Counted from the stretch's first letter, positions 52,359-60,585 are shown. The stretch is DNA of 64,000 nt from Streptomyces tuirus (GCF_014701095.1 NZ_AP023439.1:2716001-2780000), one strand, 5' to 3'. The notes: generated by a model not told the origin, from the letters alone. Numbers and translations are program-made.

Positions 52359-54767
52359 ATGAGTGACGAGCCTCAGCCGCAGCAGCCGAACCCGGGCTGG
52401 GCATCGAGAGAGCCGCAGGCACACGCCGACGGCGACCCGGGCACGCCCGGGACCAGCGCGGCCGGGAAACCGAAGCGGACCGGCTGGCGCCGGATCATCC
52501 CGACCTGGCGCATGACGCTCGGCGCCTTCGTCATCGTCGTCCTGCTGCTGGCCGGCGGATTCCTCCTGGGCTACTCGCTGGTGAAAATCCCCCCGGCCAA
52601 CGCGCTCGCCACCAAGCAGGCCAACGTCTACCTCTACGCGGACGGCTCCGTGATCGCCCGCGACGGCGAGGTCAACCGCGAGAACGTCACGCTCCCGCAG
52701 ATCTCCAAGGACGCCCAGCACGCGATCCTGGCCGCCGAGGACCGCGACTTCTACACCGAGTCCGCCGTCGACCCCAAGGCCATGGTCCGCGCCGCCTGGA
52801 ACACCGCCCTCGGCAAGGGCAAGCAGTCCGGCTCCACGATCACCCAGCAGTACGTGAAGAACTACTACCTGCGCCAGGAACAGACCGTCACGCGCAAGGC
52901 CAAGGAGTTCTTCATCGCGATCAAGCTGGACCGCGAGGTCAGCAAGGACCACATCCTCGAGGGCTACCTCAACACCAGCTACTTCGGCCGCAACGCCTAC
53001 GGCATCCAGGCCGCCGCCCAGGCCTACTACGGCAAGGACGCCAAGGACCTCGACGCGGGCCGCGCCGCCTACCTCGCCGCGCTCGTCAACGCGCCCAGCC
53101 AGTACGACGTCGTCGCCCACCCCGAGAACCGGGGGGCCGCCGAGTCCCGCTGGAACTACGTCCTGGACGGCATGGTCAAGAAGGGCTGGCTCGACGAGTC
53201 CGAGCGCACCGGCATGAAGTTCCCCATGCCGAAGGAGTCCACCCTCTCCACCGGCATGTCCGGACAGCGCGGCTACATCGTGAGGATCGTCAAGGACTAC
53301 CTCACCGAGAACAAGATCATCGACGAGGGCCGGCTCGACGCCGGCGGCTACCGCATCACGACGACCCTGCAGAAGGGCAAGCAGGACGCGTTCGTGAAGG
53401 CCGTCAACGACAAGCTGATGTCCAAGCTCGACAAGAAGAACAACAAGGTCGACACCTACGTCCGCGCCGGCGGCGCCTCCGTCGAGCCCAGGACCGGCAA
53501 GGTCGTGGCGATGTATAACGGCATCGACTACGTCAAGCAGTACACCCCCAACGCCACCCGCAGGGACTTCCAGGTCGGCTCCACCTTCAAGCCGTTCGTG
53601 TTCACCTCGGCCGTCGAGAACCACTCCGAGACCCAGGACGGCCGCGTCATCACCCCGAACACCATCTACGACGGCACCAACAAGCGTCCCGTGCAGGGCT
53701 GGACCGGCGACCCCTACGCCCCCGAGAACGAGGACCAGCGCTCCTACGGCGACATCACCGTCACCGAGGCCACCGACAGCTCCGTGAACTCGGTGTACGC
53801 GCAGATGGCCGCCGACGTCGGCCCCGCGAAGGTCAAGCAGACCGCGATCGACCTCGGTGTCCCCGAAACCACCCCCGACCTCGCCGACGGCCCCGCCATC
53901 GCGCTCGGCACCGCCACGGCCAGCGTCCTCGACATGGCGGAGGCCTACGCCACCCTCGCCAACCACGGCCGGCACGGCACGTACACGATCGTGGAGAAGG
54001 TCACCAAGGGCGGCACACCGATCGACCTGCCCGAGCGGCGCACCCGGCAGGCCGTGAGCCGCGAGGCCGCCGACACCACCACCTCGATGCTGCGCAGCGT
54101 CGTCCAGAACGGCACGGCCTCCGCCGCGCAGGCCGCGGGACGCCCCGTCGCCGGCAAGACCGGCACCGCCGAGGAGGACACGGCCGCCTGGTTCGCGGGC
54201 TACACCCCCGACCTCGCCACCGTCGTCTCCGTCATGGGCCAGGACCCGGTCACCGCCGCCCACAAGTCGCTCTACCGCGCCATGGGCCTGCCCCGCATCA
54301 ACGGCGGCGGAGCACCCGCCGAGATCTGGACGCAGTACACCCAGGACGCCCTCAAGAACAAGCCCGCCAAGGAGTTCGACCTCAGGCTCCAGCCCGGCTC
54401 CGACGTCCCGCAGGCCCCCAGCAGCGAGGCCCCTGCCGACCCGACCACCGGCACCACCGACGGCGGCACGACCACCGGCGGCGAGGACACCGCCACCGAG
54501 ACGCCCGACCAGAGCCCCAGCGCCCCCGAGGGGCAGACCGAGGGCCCGACCGACGGCGGCACCACCGACGGCACCACCGGCGGCGAGTCCCCCACCGGCG
54601 GAGGCACCGCGGACGGCGGCACTAGCGACGGCGGCACGACGGACGGCGGTACGGCCGACGGCGGCACCACGGAGGGCGGTGGCGGCGACACGAGCGACGG
54701 CGGCCAGACGGGCGGCCCGACCGGCCCCGGCTGGGGCGTGGTCCCGCAGGGCGCCCGCCGCGAGTAG
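52359..54767 (+). CDS. Bifunctional penicillin-binding protein (GT51 + transpeptidase)
   Basis: The protein is about 802 aa: a short cytoplasmic head, one membrane helix (about residues 50-72), and a glycosyltransferase domain with AAEDRDFY (about 122) and GSTITQQYVKNYY. The transpeptidase domain has GSTFKPF (Ser-xx-Lys, about 407), SVN (about 476) and KTGT (about 602). It polymerises and cross-links peptidoglycan outside the membrane. The C-terminal 120 residues are a Thr/Asp/Gly-rich tail of TDGGT repeats, ending GWGVVPQGARRE. ATG 52359 has AGGAG at 12 bases; ATG 52272 is an alternative. The last 49 bases of the gene are part of a 57-bp tandem duplication. Confidence 0.93.
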   Translation: MSDEPQPQQPNPGWASREPQAHADGDPGTPGTSAAGKPKRTGWRRIIPTWRMTLGAFVIVVLLLAGGFLLGYSLVKIPPANALATKQANVYLYADGSVIARDGEVNRENVTLPQISKDAQHAILAAEDRDFYTESAVDPKAMVRAAWNTALGKGKQSGSTITQQYVKNYYLRQEQTVTRKAKEFFIAIKLDREVSKDHILEGYLNTSYFGRNAYGIQAAAQAYYGKDAKDLDAGRAAYLAALVNAPSQYDVVAHPENRGAAESRWNYVLDGMVKKGWLDESERTGMKFPMPKESTLSTGMSGQRGYIVRIVKDYLTENKIIDEGRLDAGGYRITTTLQKGKQDAFVKAVNDKLMSKLDKKNNKVDTYVRAGGASVEPRTGKVVAMYNGIDYVKQYTPNATRRDFQVGSTFKPFVFTSAVENHSETQDGRVITPNTIYDGTNKRPVQGWTGDPYAPENEDQRSYGDITVTEATDSSVNSVYAQMAADVGPAKVKQTAIDLGVPETTPDLADGPAIALGTATASVLDMAEAYATLANHGRHGTYTIVEKVTKGGTPIDLPERRTRQAVSREAADTTTSMLRSVVQNGTASAAQAAGRPVAGKTGTAEEDTAAWFAGYTPDLATVVSVMGQDPVTAAHKSLYRAMGLPRINGGGAPAEIWTQYTQDALKNKPAKEFDLRLQPGSDVPQAPSSEAPADPTTGTTDGGTTTGGEDTATETPDQSPSAPEGQTEGPTDGGTTDGTTGGESPTGGGTADGGTSDGGTTDGGTADGGTTEGGGGDTSDGGQTGGPTGPGWGVVPQGARRE

Positions 54768-54832
54768 CGCGAAGGGACCGGCCCCGGCTGGGGCGTGGTC
54801 CCGCAGGGCGCCCGCCGCGAGTAGCGCGAAGG
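54719..54832. repeat. 57-bp perfect tandem duplication at the PBP 3' end
   Basis: Unit 1 (54719-54775) contains the last 15 codons of the penicillin-binding protein gene, its stop and 8 more bases. Unit 2 (54776-54832) is an exact copy, so the C-terminal coding end occurs twice in a row. Confidence 0.92.
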
Positions 54833-54850
54833 CCGTGCCCGGCGCCGTCA

Positions 54851-54995
54851 GTGGCCGCCGGGCGCCTTCAGCGCCATGACGGCTCGGTGTCCGCTGGCCG
54901 CCTTCGGCGCCATGGCGGCTCAGTTGTCCGCTGGTCGCCTTCGGCGCCATGACCTCTCAGTGGCCGCTGGTCGCCTTCAGCCCCACCACGGCGAC
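54851..54995. repeat. 36-37-bp tandem repeat at the Gdx 3' end
   Basis: Four imperfect units start at 54851, 54887, 54923 and 54960. The last unit is the coding 3' end of the Gdx gene on the minus strand; the other three are downstream copies of it (CGCTGGTCGCCTTCGGCGCC-like core). Confidence 0.85.
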
Positions 54996-55277
54996 CAGCA
55001 GCAGGCACACGAAGAAGATCCGGGCGGCGGTCGCCGGCTCACCCAGCACCGCCATGCCGAACACCGCCGCCCCGGCCGCACCGATCCCCACCCACACGCC
55101 GTAGGCGGTACCGATGGGCAGGGTCTTGGCGGCCTGCGACAGCAGCAGCATGCTGGCGACGATGCCGGCGCCCGTGAGCACACTGGGCAACGGGCGGGTG
55201 AAGCCGTCGGTGTACTTCATGCCGATGGACCAGCCGACCTCGAGCAGACCGGCGACGACGAGCAGAACCCAGGCCAT
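54957..55277 (-). CDS. gdx: SMR-family guanidinium exporter
   Basis: The 106-aa protein has four helices and the Gdx/SugE pattern: LLVVAGLLEVGWSIGMKYTDGFTR with the essential Glu of helix 1, then GTAYGVWVGIGAAGAAVFGMAVLGEP. It exchanges guanidinium for protons across the membrane as an antiparallel dimer. The ATG has GGAGGT at 7 bases. A guanidine-III-type riboswitch lies in the leader and fixes the Gdx rather than EmrE assignment. A tandem repeat of its own 3' end follows. Confidence 0.92.
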   Translation of the reverse strand: MAWVLLVVAGLLEVGWSIGMKYTDGFTRPLPSVLTGAGIVASMLLLSQAAKTLPIGTAYGVWVGIGAAGAAVFGMAVLGEPATAARIFFVCLLLVAVVGLKATSGH

Positions 55278-55314
55278 GACGGGCACCTCCGGGAAACGGG
55301 CTGACGGTGTCGGT

Positions 55315-55359
55315 GCGTCGTCTTTGCCTTGATCCCGGTACGGCGCGTCTCGTCGGGGG
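55315..55359 (-). promoter_or_regulatory. Guanidine-III (ykkC-III) riboswitch
   Basis: Read on the minus strand, the 45-nt leader has CCCCCGACGAG, then ACGCGCCGTACCGGG, then ATCAAGGCAAAGACGACGC. This lines up closely with the known guanidine-III consensus (CCGGACGAG, GCGCCGUACCCGG, AGGACAAGACGGCGC). CCCG pairs with CGGG, and GCG-CGT of the loop pairs with ACG-CGC to form the pseudoknot. It ends 37 nt before the Gdx start codon. Guanidine binding is expected to raise expression. Confidence 0.88.
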
Positions 55360-55446
55360 TTCCTCCAACGTAGCAAAGCCGCACGGCACGGCGAAGGGGC
55401 CGGTGACCAGGGCCACCAGCCCCTTTCGCACTCCTGCCGCCCGGCC

Positions 55447-55803
55447 CTAGAGGTACAGGCCGGTCGAGTCCTCGGCGCCCTCGAACCGGTCCGCGGCGAC
55501 GGCGTGCAGATCACGCTCGCGCATCAGCACGTACGCGATCCCCCGCACCTCGACCTCGGCACGGTCCTCCGGGTCGTACAGCACCCGGTCGCCCGTCTCC
55601 ACGGTCCGCACGTTCTGCCCCACCGCGACGACCTCGGCCCACGCCAGGCGCCGGCCGACCGCGGCCGTGGCGGGGATCAGGATGCCGCCGCCGGAACGCC
55701 GCTCGCCCTCGCTGGTGTCCTGCCGCACGAGTACGCGGTCGTGCAGCATCCGGATGGGCAGCTTGTCCGGATGGGTACTGTGCTCGTTTCTCTTGGCGCT
55801 CAC
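55447..55803 (-). CDS. GroES-family co-chaperone-like protein
   Basis: The 118-aa protein has the GroES beta-barrel pattern: IRMLHDRVLVRQD, the mobile-loop region SEGERRSGGGILIPATA, WAEVVAVGQNVRTVETGDRVLYDPED and a final YVLMRERDLHAVA. It is longer at both ends than ordinary GroES (about 97-102 aa), and no groEL is nearby, so it is a paralogue of uncertain partner. GTG 55803 has only a weak RBS (CAGGG). Confidence 0.85.
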   Translation of the reverse strand: MSAKRNEHSTHPDKLPIRMLHDRVLVRQDTSEGERRSGGGILIPATAAVGRRLAWAEVVAVGQNVRTVETGDRVLYDPEDRAEVEVRGIAYVLMRERDLHAVAADRFEGAEDSTGLYL

Positions 55804-55847
55804 GCCCTGAAACCTACCTGTCTTCCCCGCGAACGCACGCAGTCGGG

Positions 55848-56177
55848 TCAGCCCTTGCGGCGCCGCGTGCTGAACGCGAGCAGCCCGACCACGCCCACGA
55901 CGACGAGCGCCACGGGCACGACCCGCTCCAGCCGCGGCGCGCCCTCCTCGTCCACGAACCGGGCCCGCACGTCCGTGACGGCCCGGTTGACCCCCACGTA
56001 GGCCCGCCCGAGGGTGTGGTCGATGTTGGAAGCGACCCTGGCCTTGGCATCCCCGACGATCGTCTTCGGGTGCACCCGCACCCCGATCTCGTCGAGGGTC
56101 TCGGCCAGGGTCGCGCGGCGGCGCCTGATGTCCGCCTCGATCTGCGCCGGGGTCCTGGTGTCCGCCGTGTCCGCCAC
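55848..56177 (-). CDS. DUF3618 membrane protein
   Basis: The 109-aa protein starts with TPAQIEADIRRRRATLAETLDEIGVRVHPKTIVGDAKA, the DUF3618 helix. It ends in one membrane helix (VVPVALVVVGVVGLLAFSTRRR), so it is tail-anchored. GTG 56177 has AAAGGCG at 6 bases; ATG 56240 further upstream is possible. It is divergent from the bcp gene. Function unknown. Confidence 0.85.
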   Translation of the reverse strand: MADTADTRTPAQIEADIRRRRATLAETLDEIGVRVHPKTIVGDAKARVASNIDHTLGRAYVGVNRAVTDVRARFVDEEGAPRLERVVPVALVVVGVVGLLAFSTRRRKG

Positions 56178-56273
56178 CGTGTCGCCTTTCGAAGTCGGTG
56201 TGAAGCCTGTGCCGGACAGTCTGTCAGCTCCACGGCTCATCGCACTGCCTCGACCCCCGGTTACCCTGGTCTG

Positions 56274-56741
56274 ATGAGCGAGCGACTCCAGCCGGGGGAC
56301 GTGGCCCCTGCCTTCACCCTGCCCGACGCCGACGGCACCGAGGTGTCCCTGTCGGACCGCAAGGGCCGCAAGGTCATCGTGTACTTCTACCCGGCCGCCC
56401 TCACGCCCGGCTGCACCAAGCAGGCCTGCGACTTCACGGACAACCTGGAGCTGCTCGCGGGCGCGGGCTACGACGTCATCGGCATCTCCCCCGACAAGCC
56501 GGAGAAGCTGGCCAAGTTCCGCGAAAAGGAGTCCCTGAAGGTCACCCTGCTCGCCGACCCGGACAAGCAGGTCCTGGAGTCCTACGGCGCCTTCGGCGAG
56601 AAGAAGCTCTACGGCAAGACGGTGGTCGGCGTCATCCGCTCCACGATCGTCGTGGACGAGGAGGGCAAGGTCGAACGCGCCCTGTACAACGTCAAGGCGA
56701 CGGGCCACGTGGCCAAGATCATCAAGGATCTGGGGGTCTGA
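56274..56741 (+). CDS. bcp: Thiol peroxidase Bcp / PrxQ
   Basis: The 155-aa cytoplasmic peroxiredoxin has peroxidatic Cys46 and resolving Cys51 in TPGCTKQACDF, the spacing of PrxQ/Bcp. FYPAALTPGCT carries the active-site Pro and Thr. It reduces peroxides at the expense of thioredoxin. There is no Shine-Dalgarno. TACCCT ends 6 bases before the ATG, which points to a leaderless mRNA. A strong hairpin follows. Confidence 0.95.
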   Translation: MSERLQPGDVAPAFTLPDADGTEVSLSDRKGRKVIVYFYPAALTPGCTKQACDFTDNLELLAGAGYDVIGISPDKPEKLAKFREKESLKVTLLADPDKQVLESYGAFGEKKLYGKTVVGVIRSTIVVDEEGKVERALYNVKATGHVAKIIKDLGV

Positions 56742-56762
56742 GACCCCGCTGATCGCCCTGGA

Positions 56763-56797
56763 AGCGGCTCGTACCGGAGAGTCCGGTACGAGCCGCT
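56763..56797 (+). terminator. Terminator of bcp
   Basis: AGCGGCTCGTACCGGA and TCCGGTACGAGCCGCT make a perfect 16-bp stem with loop GAG, followed by CCGCTTTT. Confidence 0.92.
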
Positions 56798-56885
56798 CCG
56801 CTTTTCGGGCGTGACCGTCCGATAAACGGTTCGTTACTCCGTGCGAGACCGCGAACGGGTGGTCGAGGATGGAGGGCCGATTGAC

Positions 56886-57893
56886 GTGCGGAACACACCG
56901 AGTCCATATAGCGAGGAGCGACTGGCATCTGCTGTAGCCAGTGCCCGCAACTGGGCCGATCTGATGCGACGGCTCGGCCTGAAAGCAAGCGGCGGACAGC
57001 GGCGTGTGCTGCAACGGCGGGTAGCGGAGCAGGGGATCGACACGAGTCACTTCGTCAAACGCAGCCCGTGGCGCAAGTACTCGGACTCCGCCATCGCTGA
57101 AGCCGCCTCCTCGTCATCCTCGCTGCGCGAAGTAGCGCTGAGACTGGGCGCCGACCCGGCCACCGGTACTCTGTCGCACATCCGTCGGCGCATTCACGCG
57201 GCAGGTATCGACGTCAGCCACTTCCCTGGCATCAACAGGCCCGACTTGGACCTTCCCTTCACTGCCGAGGAGCTCAAGACAGCAGCGGCTACAGCGACCA
57301 GCGTGCGCGGTGTGGCTCGCGCTCTGGGCGTCCCGGACGACAGCCGTTCGCGGGCGACCTTGAGCCGCATGCTGCGGGGACAGGGGATCGATACCAGGCA
57401 CTTCTCCCACCGACGCGTATCGATCCCCGAGAACAGGCTCCGTGAAGTCGTGGCGCGCTGCACCAGCTACGCCGACGTGATGCGCGGCCTCGGTTTGGAA
57501 GTGGACGACACCAATCATCGACGGGTTCGGCGCGCGGTTTCGCGGCTCGGCCTGGATACGAGCCACTTCAGGCGCAGGGCGTGGGGTCGCCCGGAGCGCC
57601 CTGTTCCCGAGCCCTTGTATCGCCGAGTACTGACCGTGCTGCCGCCGGACGCAGGACGGACCAACAGATCTCAGCTCCACCGCGCCCTGGTTGAGATCGG
57701 AGTGCCATACGCGTGTGAGACCTGCGGCAACAATGGCGAGTGGCTGGGGCAGCCGATCACGTTGCAGATCGACCACATCAACGGCGACTGGCGCGACAAC
57801 CGCCGAGAGAACCTGAGATACCTATGCCCGAACTGTCATGCGCTGACAGAGACGTGGTGCCGACAGAAGACGAAGGCACCTCTCGTCGCATAA
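56886..57893 (+). CDS. HNH nuclease with four helix-turn-helix-like repeats
   Basis: The 335-aa protein has four tandem repeats of about 50 aa ending GIDTSHF, GIDVSHF, GIDTRHF and GLDTSHF. Each has a helix with S-x-R/A-x-V-x-x-x-LG before a basic RRxRRRI-type helix, like a small HTH. The C-terminal HNH domain has CETCG, LQIDHINGDWRDNRRENLRYLC and PNC, with two CxxC-type zinc pairs. The repeats probably read DNA and the HNH domain cuts it. GTG 56886 has GGAGGG at 9 bases. Codon use is less biased than in neighbours, and tRNA-Leu starts 54 bases after the stop, a usual spot for acquired genes. Confidence 0.83.
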   Translation: MRNTPSPYSEERLASAVASARNWADLMRRLGLKASGGQRRVLQRRVAEQGIDTSHFVKRSPWRKYSDSAIAEAASSSSSLREVALRLGADPATGTLSHIRRRIHAAGIDVSHFPGINRPDLDLPFTAEELKTAAATATSVRGVARALGVPDDSRSRATLSRMLRGQGIDTRHFSHRRVSIPENRLREVVARCTSYADVMRGLGLEVDDTNHRRVRRAVSRLGLDTSHFRRRAWGRPERPVPEPLYRRVLTVLPPDAGRTNRSQLHRALVEIGVPYACETCGNNGEWLGQPITLQIDHINGDWRDNRRENLRYLCPNCHALTETWCRQKTKAPLVA

Positions 57894-57947
57894 CTGGCTC
57901 TACCCGTACACTGAACGCTGCTGGTCGAGCACGATGACCGTTTTTGA

Positions 57948-58031
57948 GCGGCCGTGATGGAATTGGCAGTCATGCTGGGTTTAGATCCCAGTGGGTTCAC
58001 GCCCGTGTGGGTTCGAATCCCACCGGCCGCA
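57948..58031 (+). tRNA. tRNA-Leu (TAG)
   Basis: The 84-nt gene has acceptor GCGGCCG/CGGCCGC, anticodon arm CTGGG-TTTAGAT-CCCAG with TAG, a long variable arm (GGGTTCACGCCC) as expected for leucine and T-arm GTGGGTTCGAATCCCAC. Discriminator is A; CCA is not encoded. Confidence 0.96.
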
Positions 58032-58038
58032 CACGCAC

Positions 58039-58069
58039 AGAGGGGCCGCCCGAGCCGGGCGGCCCCTCT
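58039..58069. terminator. Terminator after tRNA-Leu
   Basis: AGAGGGGCCGCCCG and CGGGCGGCCCCTCT form a perfect 14-bp stem 8 bases after the tRNA. It is 10 bases from the stop of the convergent rdgB-like gene and probably serves both. Confidence 0.9.
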
Positions 58070-58078
58070 CACGCATTT

Positions 58079-58681
58079 TCAGCCCAGCAGCTCCCGAACC
58101 ACCGGCACCAACGCCCGGAACGCCTTCCCCCGGTGGCTGATCGCGTTCTTCTCCTGGGGGGTCAGCTCCGCGCAGGTCCGTGTTTCGCCCTCCGGCTGGA
58201 GGATCGGGTCGTAGCCGAAGCCGCCCGTGCCGGACGGCTCGTGGCGCAGCGTGCCCCGTAGTTGGCCCTCCACCACCCGCTCCGTGCCGTCGGGCAGGGC
58301 GAGGGCCGCCGCGCAGGCGAAGTGGGCGCCGCGGTGTTCGTCGGCGATGTCGGAGAGCTGGGCGAGGAGGAGGTCCAGGTTGGCCTTGTCGTCGCCGTGG
58401 CGGCCGGACCAGCGGGCGGAGAAGATGCCGGGGGCGCCGCCCAGGACGTCGACGCAGAGGCCGGAGTCGTCGGCGACGGCCGGGAGTCCCGTCGCCCGGG
58501 CCAGGGCGTGGGCCTTGAGGAGGGCGTTCTCGGCGAACGTCACGCCCGTTTCCTTGACATCGGGGATGTCCGGGTAGGCGTCGGCTCCGACGAGTTCGTG
58601 GGGCAGCCCGGCGTCGGCGAGGATCGCGCGAAGTTCGGTGATCTTCCCGGCGTTACGGGTGGCGAGGATCAGGCGGCTCAT
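58079..58681 (-). CDS. rdgB: XTP/dITP diphosphatase
   Basis: The 200-aa cytoplasmic Ham1/RdgB enzyme has LILATRNAGKITELRAIL, TFAENALLKAHALARATGLPAVADDSGL, FSARWSG and GFGYDPIL. It hydrolyses non-canonical purine triphosphates such as XTP and dITP to clean the nucleotide pool. The ATG has no RBS; AATACT ends 6 bases before it, suggesting a leaderless mRNA. It lies in the usual actinobacterial neighbourhood with rph. Confidence 0.94.
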   Translation of the reverse strand: MSRLILATRNAGKITELRAILADAGLPHELVGADAYPDIPDVKETGVTFAENALLKAHALARATGLPAVADDSGLCVDVLGGAPGIFSARWSGRHGDDKANLDLLLAQLSDIADEHRGAHFACAAALALPDGTERVVEGQLRGTLRHEPSGTGGFGYDPILQPEGETRTCAELTPQEKNAISHRGKAFRALVPVVRELLG

Positions 58682-58717
58682 GCCCCCAGTATTGCCGGGG
58701 CCGGATCGTGCCCCGTC

Positions 58718-58750
58718 AGGGGCGCGGGGAACTGCGCGATCAGCCCCCAC
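58718..58750. repeat. Streptomyces interspersed GGGGCGCGGGGAAC-type element
   Basis: AGGGGCGCGGGGAACTGCGCGA followed by TCAGCCCCCAC is partly self-complementary (GGGGGCTGA-like arms). Its core matches the element at 27281. It lies in the gap upstream of the rdgB gene. Confidence 0.6.
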
Positions 58751-58814
58751 GCACCAGCACGCGCCCACCGACGGATACCCGGCATACGAGTAGCCCGGCC
58801 CAGCCCGCGCAGCG

Positions 58815-59213
58815 TTACGGCGTGCACACCTTCGTCAGTTCGCCCGCCGCGTCCGTGACGGGGCTGATGTCGGGCGTCTCGTCGCCGTTCTTGATCGAGG
58901 TGCGGACGTTGTCGACGGCCTTGTTCAGGTCGTCGACGGCCTTGCTGACGTCCGCGTTGTCGGTCTTGTCGCCGATCTCGCCGAGGTTCTGGTCGATGGA
59001 GTCGAGGGACTCGTCGACCTGGGTCGGGTCGTCGGCCGCGCTGTCGACCGCCTGCTGGAGTTCCGTGACGCTGTCGGCGATGGCGTCGGCGGTCTGGACG
59101 CAGTCCAGCGCCTTGTCGACGGCGGCGCAGCCGGTGGTGAGTCCGGCGGTCAGCGCGACGGCCGCCAGGGTGGCGGCGACGGCTGCGGTGCGGCGTCGGC
59201 GGCTCGCGGCCAT
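58815..59213 (-). CDS. Small helical lipoprotein, unknown
   Basis: The 132-aa precursor has an Arg-rich N-terminus and a lipoprotein signal ending in LTTGC. The rest is a mostly helical domain with heptad-like spacing (ADAIADSVTELQQAVDSAADD, SKAVDDLNKAVDNVRTSIKN) and a last Cys (KVCTP) that may pair with CVQTA. ATG has AGAGGGA at 8 bases. No family is recognised; it is probably a surface coiled-coil protein. Confidence 0.78.
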   Translation of the reverse strand: MAASRRRRTAAVAATLAAVALTAGLTTGCAAVDKALDCVQTADAIADSVTELQQAVDSAADDPTQVDESLDSIDQNLGEIGDKTDNADVSKAVDDLNKAVDNVRTSIKNGDETPDISPVTDAAGELTKVCTP

Positions 59214-59310
59214 GGAGCGGTCCCTCTCGTTCGGCGGGGCCGGTCGGGCCCGCGCGGCTGGCCGGGCGCACAGGGATGAGCCGTGCGCCCGTACTCCTTC
59301 AGACGCGAGT

Positions 59311-59340
59311 GTGCTCGGCACGGTTGCCCGCGCCGAGCAC
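59311..59340 (-). terminator. Terminator of rph
   Basis: GTGCTCGGC and GCCGAGCAC form a perfect 9-bp stem about 18 bases past the rph stop on the minus strand. Confidence 0.65.
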
Positions 59341-59357
59341 CTCGCTTGGTGTGCCTT

Positions 59358-60092
59358 TTACTTTTCGAGGACGGCGAGCGCGGCGCGCTGGAGGGCGGCG
59401 AGTTCGTCGCAGCCGGTGACGGCGAGGTCGAGGAGGGCGTTGAGTTCGTCGCGGGCGAAGGGTTCGGCTTCGGCGGTGCCCTGGACCTCGACGAAGCGGC
59501 CGTCGCCGGTGCAGACGACGTTCATGTCGGTGTCGGCCTTGACGTCCTCCTCGTAGCAGAGGTCGAGGAGGGGGACGCCGCCGACGATGCCGACGGAGAC
59601 GGCGGAGACGGTGCCGGTGAGGGGCTTGCGGCCGGCCTTGATGAGCTTCTTGCCCTGGGCCCAGGCGACGGCGTCGGCGAGTGCGACGTAGGCGCCGGTG
59701 ATGGCCGCGGTGCGGGTGCCGCCGTCGGCCTGGAGGACGTCGCAGTCGAGGACGATGGTGTTCTCGCCGAGGGCCTTGTAGTCGATGACGGCGCGCAGGG
59801 AGCGTCCGATGAGGCGGCTGATCTCGTGGGTGCGGCCGCCGATGCGGCCCCTGACGGACTCGCGGTCGCCGCGGGTGTTGGTGGCGCGGGGCAGCATGGA
59901 GTATTCGGCGGTGACCCAGCCTTCTCCGCTGCCCTTGCGCCAGCGCGGGACGCCTTCGGTGACGGAGGCGGTGCAGAAGACCTTGGTGTCGCCGAAGGAG
60001 ACGAGGACGGAGCCTTCGGCGTGCTTGCTCCAGCCGCGCTCGATGGTGATGGGGCGGAGCTGCTGGGGGGTGCGGCCGTCGATTCGAGACAT
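59358..60092 (-). CDS. rph: Ribonuclease PH
   Basis: The 244-aa phosphorolytic exoribonuclease trims tRNA 3' ends. It has [48 protein letters not shown], the phosphate-binding region [22 protein letters not shown] and [19 protein letters not shown]. The start MSRIDGRT has no RBS, while TAGGCT lies 7 bases upstream, so the mRNA is probably leaderless. Length is normal for the family. Confidence 0.96.
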   Translation of the reverse strand: MSRIDGRTPQQLRPITIERGWSKHAEGSVLVSFGDTKVFCTASVTEGVPRWRKGSGEGWVTAEYSMLPRATNTRGDRESVRGRIGGRTHEISRLIGRSLRAVIDYKALGENTIVLDCDVLQADGGTRTAAITGAYVALADAVAWAQGKKLIKAGRKPLTGTVSAVSVGIVGGVPLLDLCYEEDVKADTDMNVVCTGDGRFVEVQGTAEAEPFARDELNALLDLAVTGCDELAALQRAALAVLEK

Positions 60093-60218
60093 GCGGCTGA
60101 GCCTATCCGTACGTGCGGAGGGGCCCCTTCCCGGTGGGGAGGAGCCCGTGCGCACCGCTGACCTCGGGGGCCTGTCAGGGGTCTGTCAGGGGAGGAAGCC
60201 CGGGACGATCCCCGCTCT

Positions 60219-60452
60219 TCACATCATGTCTTCGATCTCCGCCGCGATGGGGTCGGCGTCGGTGCCGATGACGACCTGGATCGCGCTGCCCATCTTGACG
60301 ACGCCGTGGGCGCCGGCGGCCTTCAGGGCGGTCTCGTCGACCTTGGCGGGGTCCACGACCTCGGTGCGCAGGCGGGTGATGCAGCCTTCGACCTCTTCGA
60401 TGTTGTCGATGCCGCCGAGCCCGGCAACGATCTTCTCAGCCTTGGTGGCCAT
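60219..60452 (-). CDS. nagF: GlcNAc PTS EIIB component
   Basis: The 77-aa protein is a stand-alone glucose-family IIB domain. The phospho-accepting Cys is in EEVEGCITRLRTEV, followed by KAAGAHGVVKMGSAIQVVIG. It passes phosphate from EIIA to GlcNAc carried by the EIIC protein. The start MATKAEKI has GGGAGA at 6 bases. The gene is divergent from nagE, and a DasR-type operator lies about 118 bases upstream. nagF is the name of the S. coelicolor equivalent. Confidence 0.92.
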   Translation of the reverse strand: MATKAEKIVAGLGGIDNIEEVEGCITRLRTEVVDPAKVDETALKAAGAHGVVKMGSAIQVVIGTDADPIAAEIEDMM

Positions 60453-60569
60453 GTTCGTTCTCCCTGATCCGAACCGCTTTGTCGCAGTAACCCACAGTTG
60501 GCCCATCTTCGCGAGCGGCCCAGTCGTGTGTGCCGAAGGATGGCGTCACGTTCGTGCGACCGTCGAACG

Positions 60570-60585
60570 ACTGGTCTACACCACG
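60570..60585. promoter_or_regulatory. DasR-type operator (nagF side)
   Basis: ACTGGTCTACACCACG matches the dre consensus ACTGGTCTAGACCACT at 14 of 16 positions. The same core occurs at 60787. Confidence 0.85.

Noticed and set aside
52287..54950. Long minus-strand frame opposite the penicillin-binding protein
   Set aside because: Its product is Val/Gly/Leu-rich without domains, while the plus strand has all GT51 and transpeptidase motifs.
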